Assembly: GCA_964030785.1 (NCBI GenBank)
Contig: CAXIQD010000067.1
Span: forward strand, 1-64,000
Direction: 5' to 3'
Source: Siderastrea siderea
Taxonomy: Eukaryota > Cnidaria > Anthozoa > Scleractinia > Rhizangiidae
Length of the DNA: 64,000 nucleotides
A model generated the notes under the pieces. The model was not told where the DNA came from. It searched no databases and saw only the letters and a program-made list of their open reading frames with translations. Within the stretch, counting starts at the first letter, position 1. Each line of letters begins with the position of its first letter. Below are positions 57,601 to 64,000 of the stretch, piece by piece. The translations under genes and the position numbers were made by a program.

Positions 57601-60600
57601 TATGTTGTTTAGAGTGCAAAATAAGGTCAGCTAGCATTTTCGGAGAGCCATCAGCAGCTCGGAAATTCGGCGGATAGGATTCTGTTTCCTAAAATTTTCT
57701 GCGGCCTAAATTTTCAGCTAAGAACGCCGAACAGGTCAATCTGTGTTAGCTGAAACAAATATGCCTTTAAAAAGCTCTGAGAGAATCTAAGAAAGCAGAA
57801 AATGATATTTCTAGTATTTTGCTAAAATCTTGTCGTTGGGTGCCCCTGAAACGAGCTTGCTAATTCGTTTTATATTACAATTTACCAGGAGAGGTGTTAA
57901 ACCAAAAATACTGTCGCGACGAAATGCCTGACATTTGGGCGTCTTCTTGTAAACTAAACGTACGTCCATTAAGGAAACCTGAACCAAAGTTTGACATTAT
58001 TTTCCGCTTTTTGGCGAAGAACTGTCATTCACCACTTATCTGATGCTTGAAATAAGAATCGATATTCATAAAAACCGAATGCTTCGTTTTAAAATTACTT
58101 TTTTGAGACACCTTCTTTCGTGTGACTGTTTGACTAAACGCGCCATTTGTTTTTCCACTTTCCATTCACCTCCCGCCCTTTTTTCTCCCGGGTTCCAGCC
58201 CCCTGCCCCCTGTCCCCCCTGTCCCCCTGTCCCCCTGTCCCCCTGTCCCCCTGTCCCCCTTTCCCCCTGTCCCCCTGTCTCCCCTGTCCCCCCTGTCCCC
58301 CCTGTCCCCCCTGTCCCCTTCCTAGGCCTCAGTTCACGAATGCAGTTCCAGGAAACTTCTGAGTCTGTGAAAGGAATCCTCTCTTGTGACCATTCAAATT
58401 AAACTTTTCGAGCAGCACTGTTCTTTCATGTTGTGCTTTTCACCTTCAATTTTTGCAAAATGAAAGTTGAGATTTTTAACCTGATTTTCTCGTGGAAATG
58501 AAATAACTGGAATAAGGGGAGATTACGGGACTTTGCAGGTTCAAACGCAGTCAAAGGTAGCTCTAGTAGATCACACATTTTTAAAAGAAACATTCTTTTT
58601 CTTAGATTTTTTAAATAATAATTTTTTACATGTCTAAGAGCCAGTGTCCAAAAATACGTGATGTTATTTCTTCGCGAATCAGTTAATATGTTGATTTGGC
58701 AAGCCCCGAAGCTGTGATCGATATCTATGATTGATATAAGAGACCGAAATATTTATTACATCCTGTGTTTTTTCTCAATTATTTCTTATTCATTTTGACC
58801 TGTTTAATGTTGTGATGGTCTCATAAAAAAAACTTCCAATAAAATCCTGCGGTCATTAATTTATTTGAGACTTCATGCCACTGTTAAAGAAATTTTAAAT
58901 TTTCCACGAATGATAAATTGCCGTGCAAACATTTTTCTTAGTCATAATCCCTTAATCGTCCACTTTGGCGTATTTATTTGCTTTAAGCGGGCAGCAACTA
59001 AGGATTCCTTTCAAGACGGGATTTTTATTGATATGAACGGTGTCGAGAATCTCAGCATACTCTCTGCTGAGTAAACGATATAAGTAAATATCTGTCATGT
59101 ATTGTGACTCAACAAGAGATTGGATTTGACAGCTGGGGTTATGAAGTGCTGCCCACTTTTATAGTAAGGCAAAGGCAAATGAAAGTCAGAGTGAACTCAG
59201 AGTATTTGTTTATTTCAAAATTTATTTCTGTGCAAGAAACATTCTACACTTTCCACATACAATATGCTTGCTAGTTTCCTCTTTATTCTGATTTCGTTTT
59301 CAAACTCAGCCAAAAACTATCGGAACAAATTTCTCCTAAAAGAAGAAAAAATATTAAATTTGGTCTCCTTGAGAATTTCAAGGCTTGGAGTGACAAGCTT
59401 TTTGGAAAATTTCGATATATATTTTGTATGTCTCTGTTCTTTTTCTGGTATGGAACACTCTTGAAGTATATAATTCATAGTCATTGCGGCTGAGAGAAAG
59501 ACTACGACTAAGTTGGACATTTGTTCGCGCGAGAACGCTACAGGCTGTACAGTCATAGGTCCATTTTAAAGCAGTACGTTTTGTATAGCAGCATGGTATT
59601 GTTTTCTTGCGTACTCGGTTTGCAACAATTGTGTAAAACATCTGAAATAATTTCGACCATTCCCCTCGCCATATGTCAGTACGCCTCTTGGGAAGACATA
59701 TAGCTCAACGTTACAGGTTTGTTTATCTTTTCAGCGGTATCTATGTTTGTTTTACGGGGAGCAGGGATGGCGCAGTGGTGAGAGCGCTCGCCTCCCACCA
59801 ATGTGGCCCGGGTTCGACTCCCGGTCCCGGTGTCATATGTGGGTTGAGTTTGTTGTTGGTTCTCGTCCTTGTTCCGAGAGGTTTTTCTCCGGGTGCTCCG
59901 GTTTTCCCCTCTCCTCAAAAAACAAAACACATCCAAATTCCAATTCGATCTTGGAGGTGTCCCCAATTAGCATTCTTTGCTAGATACCGTTGACACCTAA
60001 ATAAAGTGATTTATTTTTTACAGAAATTAAAATAGCTAATTTGTTTACCAGATCAAAAGATAGTAGGCGTCGACACAGGTGTGCAATGTTGCATTGAGGT
60101 AGAAACCAATTTCAGTGGTTGGACAAATACCTCAGTGCAAACCCTCTTCACGGCAACCCCGTTAATGCCACTGCCTGTGGTAATGACCACTTTGTGCTGG
60201 CCGAACAAAAGTTCAAGGATTCACTTTAAAACCCCTTAATATAATACGGTCATCCCATTAATACAGACTCGTTAATACAGCTAGAATGTCGTGGCCCATT
60301 TGGTGAACGGGTTAATGGGGTTCCACCGCTGTATGGAGCAATTACATCATTGTATCATTATTAAATGCTGTAGCTAAGCCATGAAGTTACTTTATCAAAC
60401 CACCTTATCGCTTTGTTTCAAGCAGATGTGCACAAACAAGAAGCTATCAGACAAAACGCTTTACCCGACATTTGCACGTACAGTACCGCCAATCAGCAGG
60501 CTCTCCCCACCCGTGCATGCTTTAATGAAATATTTCAACTGGAATCGCGTTGGCATAATTACTCAGAACAGTCAACAGTGGTCTCAATGGAACGCTTTAG

Positions 60601-63600
60601 TCAGCAGCTTGAAACAAGAGGGTGTGTCAGTAAGTACCCCTCAGATCATGGCGTTCGGTGTTCATTACAACGAGTCTGGCTTGTCACGTGACTTTCAGAA
60701 CCTCCTTCATGGAGCAGCACAAGAGTCTAGAGGTAAGAAAAATCACACCAGTTTCGTTGCTAGATCTTTTTAGAAAAGTCGAGCGCTTTTCTGTTGTTTT
60801 TGGTTAATTCTTCTTGCGCAAACCGATTTAACTGTTAACTTGTTGGCAATAAAAGTGCTTCTTCCATTAATGTGTGGTAGAAATTGCTTAGGAACTGGGA
60901 GTTTTAACCACATGGGCCGTACCTCGAAATCTGTTCCTCACTCTCGTATTCTGTACTTAGACAATACACCTTGCTTAGCAATATCTATCCTTACCGTACC
61001 CAAATGGTGAATTAGCCAATCAGAAGCCTTGTTTACTGTCATGATTTTCGACGATATCAAGTCACTGACCTGATGTTCTACGATATCATGGACAGTTTCT
61101 AAAACTTGCACTTTTTTCAAGACTTTAGAGATGAAAATTACAACAGAAAGACTACGAAATGTAAAACTATTACATTTGTTAAACGAAAAAGTAATTTGTT
61201 TAACGCTAACAGAGAAAAAAAATACAATTTCGAGCCAAAATTGGACGCGGCTACACTGGTGGGCGGTCGCGAGTACGAAAAAATAACGCCGGGTTTTAGG
61301 ACGAATTGGGTGCGGTAAATACCTAATCACACTTCTTTTGGTACTCTTCGGCAGCATATCAGGCGAGTTTGGTCTCGTCATGGGTATTTTGGCTCGACTG
61401 CGTCTCGCCAAAATACTAACCATGGCTCGACCAAACTCGCCTGATATGCTGCCGAAGCGTACCAAAAAGGTACGATTAGGTATAATTACCCAGGTGATCA
61501 TGAATAGGTGCGTAGACCATTCACAGTAATAGGCACAGGAACAAATGTGTACGTACAAGTAACCTTTAGAATGAAAGAGTCTCAACACTTTTAAAACAAA
61601 TTGTAATAAACTTTTGCTTGAGCACGTTCTCCACCTGTAGTTTTTACCCTTGACACGAGAGTTGTAAAATACTGTAGTTTCCTAAGGTAACAGTACCTTT
61701 TCATTTTCTGTTTCATAGTTATCATACTAGCCATGAAGTACGCCTTTGCCTGTCAGGCCATAAACTACGCGGGAAGGCTTGGTTTGAACGATGGTAGCTT
61801 CGCGTTTATCATGTTTGACCTGGATTTGGACATCACGGGGAACACGAAGAAAAATCTCTCGGTAACTTGGGCAAAAGACTGGAACGAGGAGGCCTTTCAC
61901 TCAACTATGGTTCTTTCAGTTAGCAGTAAAGTAGGCTTGGAATACTCGGTATTCGTAGAAGATGTGAAAAGGAGGAATTCAGGTCCTCCGCTCTATTACC
62001 CCTCGCATCCGGGATACACGGTAAGTGTAAGCTCATATTCTTCGCCTTCTATGTCTTCTCGCAGTTCAAAATTTAATATGGCGGCTCGAAGAAGGTGCTG
62101 GCAAATGGCAGATCACTTGTCAGACCCAATAGACGTCTCGCGATCTGTTATTCGCCAGGCTCTTCTTCGCGTGGCAATTTTGATTACCGAGACGACTCTG
62201 GGAGCGAGGTGCGTGAAAGTAAATAAAGTACAATGAATCCTCACCTTATGGACACGCGTTAACGCGTTCAGTGGACTCTTCCCTCCCCCTCCCCCTGGCA
62301 AAACTGATACGATTCATACGGCATTTAACAACAACAACGACAACATCAACAACACACGTTATTACCTTAAATATTTGGTTTACACAGCATCATGAGCGTA
62401 TTACTTAATGAACAAGGGTAGAGGAATATTTTTTTTCTTTTTCAGCCATCCATATACTCGGCCTACTTGTATGACGCGGTGTTTCAGTACGCTGTTGCTT
62501 TAAACGAAACGGGATTCCCGGCTAATTCACATGGAAAACAGATTGTGCAGAAATTATCGGGCCGACACTTTCATAGTAAGTTGCTTATAAAAAATATCTA
62601 AAAATTCCAATTGCGTTTCCCATTATAGTTTTTACATTGTGATGCCTTCATGTTAAAGTCGCAACACTGCTAACACTAGATTTTCCTCATGCCCACCTTT
62701 CATAACTCATGCCCCCACCGTGGTACAAGGAAGGGGCGGGGGGGGGGGGTTGGTGAACCTTTGGATTTTGTTCTGTTAGCACATGTCGAACAGATTTTAC
62801 TTTTGGTAGATAGCCTGTGATGTGCGCTGCTTCGGAGAGATGGGGGTTCGGGGGGATGGGGGGGGGGGGGGGCTGTGACGCCATCCAAAATGGCTGCTGA
62901 GACTTTAATAAAAATTAAAAATTGTCAAAAAAGCGGCGGGAATTAAATTTTTTTATGCTAAACATGTAGAATGTGATATAGTTAATATGACATAATTAAT
63001 CACTTCACCACCAGCAACTTATGACGTCATATCTCGTAACCATAACAGCCGATTTCTTACCGAACTTGTGTCAAAATATGTGTTTAGGATAAACGTACAG
63101 CTAAAGAAAACGGAAGGTGGTGCTGATAAAAAATCGTCTTGAGAAAATTAAAGACAAAGCTTCCCCAGAGTGTGCCAGCGTGCTAGTAAGGAAGTGGTCT
63201 TCTTCGTAGATGATGATTTTGAACCACCTCGAGCGGCGCATGTGCTCTATGAAAACACTTACGGCTTGGCCGACAACTCATCCGTCCTCCCGAAGTTACA
63301 CAAGACAAACATTTCTGAGCCAGCTTTTTCGCTTATTTAAGTTCTTACCTGACACGGGACAATGCTCATAAATCTTTTATAATTTAAATCATGTTTCTTT
63401 CTCCAAGGCATTCTTGGTTACGATCGTTACATCAACTCAGATGGCGACGCAGAGTTCAATTTGGTTCTGATGGATTACCGTGCAAGTAATAACGGTAAGA
63501 TTAACAACAAAGAAGTCGTTATGGGGGGGAGGGGAGGGGAGAGGAGGGGGTTCTGAATTGTCGTCAAACAAGATAGGTTTGAAACCTGGATATTGGACGT

Positions 63601-64000
63601 TCAAGTTCTGTCGATACGCAAGAATCTTTGTACAGCCTCTCCCTCATTCACTCTTCCCCTATGAATGAGACTAAGAGTGCCTGAAAATACTCCCAGAATA
63701 TTGTTACGAAAATAGGAAAACATCCTGGAGGAGTTAAGAGGGGAGGAGGTAGTAACGTTCGCCGACTTGTATTCGGGGCCTCGGTGTAATAGCAATATCT
63801 CTAGACGCTTTAGAATGTAAAAATACGGGTAATATTAAAATTTTGTTGTTTTTCAGGAATGTTCCATGAAGTAGGAGAATTTTTTGTTGATAGTTCAGGG
63901 AAACATCAGCTTCTTTTGAACCATACGTCGATAGTGTGGCCTAATAATGTAACAGCACCTTCATCGGACATTACTAAATGTAAATCCTGCAATGAGCAAT
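54609..64000 (+). CDS. Natriuretic-peptide-receptor-like receptor (receptor guanylate cyclase type), 5' part
   Basis: Six exons, phases agreeing throughout: 54609-55016, 60426-60732, 61719-62020, 62446-62575, 63408-63494 and 63857-64000 (continuing past the window). All introns are GT-AG. An N-terminal signal peptide (LWLQALFILTLLTLQPEAS) is followed by a periplasmic-binding-like ligand domain: ITLGFLLPYNATANISTGPL, GFIGPACMCETTAKLAATFN, MISY, then PTFARTVPPISRLSPPVHAL, and YDAVFQYAVALNETG. GPxCxCxxxAxLAAxFNIPMISY is characteristic of the ANF-receptor domain of natriuretic peptide receptors and receptor guanylate cyclases. Several N-glycosylation sites (NATA, NIST, NDST) fit an extracellular location. 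The membrane, kinase-homology and cyclase domains should follow beyond 64000; a natriuretic clearance-type receptor without cyclase cannot be excluded. Confidence 0.88.
58195..58322. repeat. CCCCTGT-type minisatellite
   Basis: About 15 units of CCCCTGT to CCCCCCTGT in tandem. Strong strand asymmetry (C on +, G on -), so the G strand could form quadruplexes. The Pro-Cys/Pro-Val translations across it are not proteins. Confidence 0.95.
59754..60025 (+). mobile_element. tRNA-derived SINE in intron 1
   Basis: The 5' head has polymerase III A-box (TGGCGCAGTGG) and B-box (GGTTCGACTCC) motifs as in a tRNA, then a body with GTTCCGAGAGGTTTTTCTCC and GGGTGCTCCGGTTTTCC, and a T-rich tail (GTGATTTATTTTTTACA). 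The body motif is widespread in marine invertebrate SINEs. Flanking TTTTAC words may be the target duplication. Confidence 0.75.
60060..60330. repeat. Diverged inverted-repeat element in intron 1
   Basis: Repeated AACCCCGTTAAT, CATCCCATTAATAC and CGGGTTAATGGGGTT words with mirror symmetry, resembling worn ends of pogo/Tc1-type MITEs. Non-coding. Confidence 0.4.
61321..61481. repeat. 160-bp hairpin in intron 2
   Basis: Inverted arms ACCTAATC...GGTAC, CGGCAGCATATCAGGCGAGT and their complements meet near 61400, with centre TTTTGGCTCGACTGCGTCTC and its partial mirror. A foldback MITE inside the receptor intron. Confidence 0.8.
62576..63407 (+). other. Intron 4 of the receptor gene
   Basis: GTAAGT to TCTCCAAG. 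Contains two G homopolymers (about 62738 and 62858). The proline-rich minus-strand frames over them are artefacts. Confidence 0.8.

Larger units (their letters stand above)
55017..60425 (+). other. Intron 1 of the receptor gene (5.4 kb)
   Basis: Starts TAC/GTAAGT and ends TTTCAAGCAG. Holds the CCCCTGT minisatellite, a tRNA-derived SINE and a diverged inverted-repeat element; otherwise AT-rich with no second gene recognised. Confidence 0.8.

Noticed and set aside
58043..58402. Proline/cysteine-rich proteins
   Set aside because: Translation of the CCCCTGT minisatellite in intron 1.
59673..59993. Protein with RDGAVVRALASHQCG-like stretch
   Set aside because: Classic translation of a tRNA-derived SINE head.
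60938..61588. 216-codon minus-strand frame in intron 2
   Set aside because: Spans a 160-bp hairpin repeat inside an intron of a well-supported gene; open by chance and repeat symmetry.
62687..62888. Proline-rich minus-strand frames
   Set aside because: Caused by G homopolymers in intron 4.

Overview
The window looks like nuclear DNA of an anthozoan cnidarian, most likely a stony coral. It is AT-rich, packed with short inverted-repeat transposons, carries tRNA-derived SINE-like repeats, has a cluster of single-exon BTB-BACK-Kelch genes, and ends in a multi-exon receptor of the natriuretic-peptide-receptor (receptor guanylate cyclase) type with standard GT/AG introns. The species cannot be named from the sequence alone.

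Layout. Positions 1-2604 are repeats. Positions 2605 to about 49230 form a tandem array of three homologous units: about 2605-13000, 13000-37300 and 37300-49230. Each unit holds, in + order, a conserved 3' flank, a kelch-like gene on the minus strand, and a conserved 5' flank. Copy 1 (4125-5948) is intact. Copy 2 is split at one point into 15038-16651 and 31161-31357 by a 14.5-kb insertion (16652-31160) with inverted-repeat tips and matching subterminal arrays. Copy 3 (39302-41436) is a pseudogene with a nonsense codon, frameshifts and a 366-bp MITE. A BTB/BACK-only pseudogene lies at 11360-11931, and a stub of its homologue at 37059-37230.

Because the units are homologous, each works as an empty-site control for insertions in the others. 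Comparing them fixes the boundaries and target-site duplications of many elements: 7418-8961, 12116-12949, 14348-14815, 38854-39269, 40987-41352 and 42701-44946 (with 43781-44636 nested inside it). Units 2 and 3 agree downstream of and inside the gene, while units 1 and 2 agree upstream. This is the pattern expected if unit 2 is the hybrid product of an unequal crossover.

The 14.5-kb insertion carries candidate exons on both strands, tandem duplications and nested elements. I recognise no transposase in it. Between the unit-3 flanks (about 45150-48880) lies unit-3-only DNA with the N-terminal part of a Crypton/ZMYM-KIAA1958-like recombinase-derived protein, cut off at a perfect 70-bp palindrome.

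From about 49230 to 54608 the sequence is largely gene-free, except for one candidate secreted-peptide first exon (53432-53578). From 54609 to the window end runs the 5' part of the receptor gene: six exons covering the signal peptide and most of the extracellular ligand-binding domain. The membrane, kinase-homology and cyclase parts would lie beyond the window.
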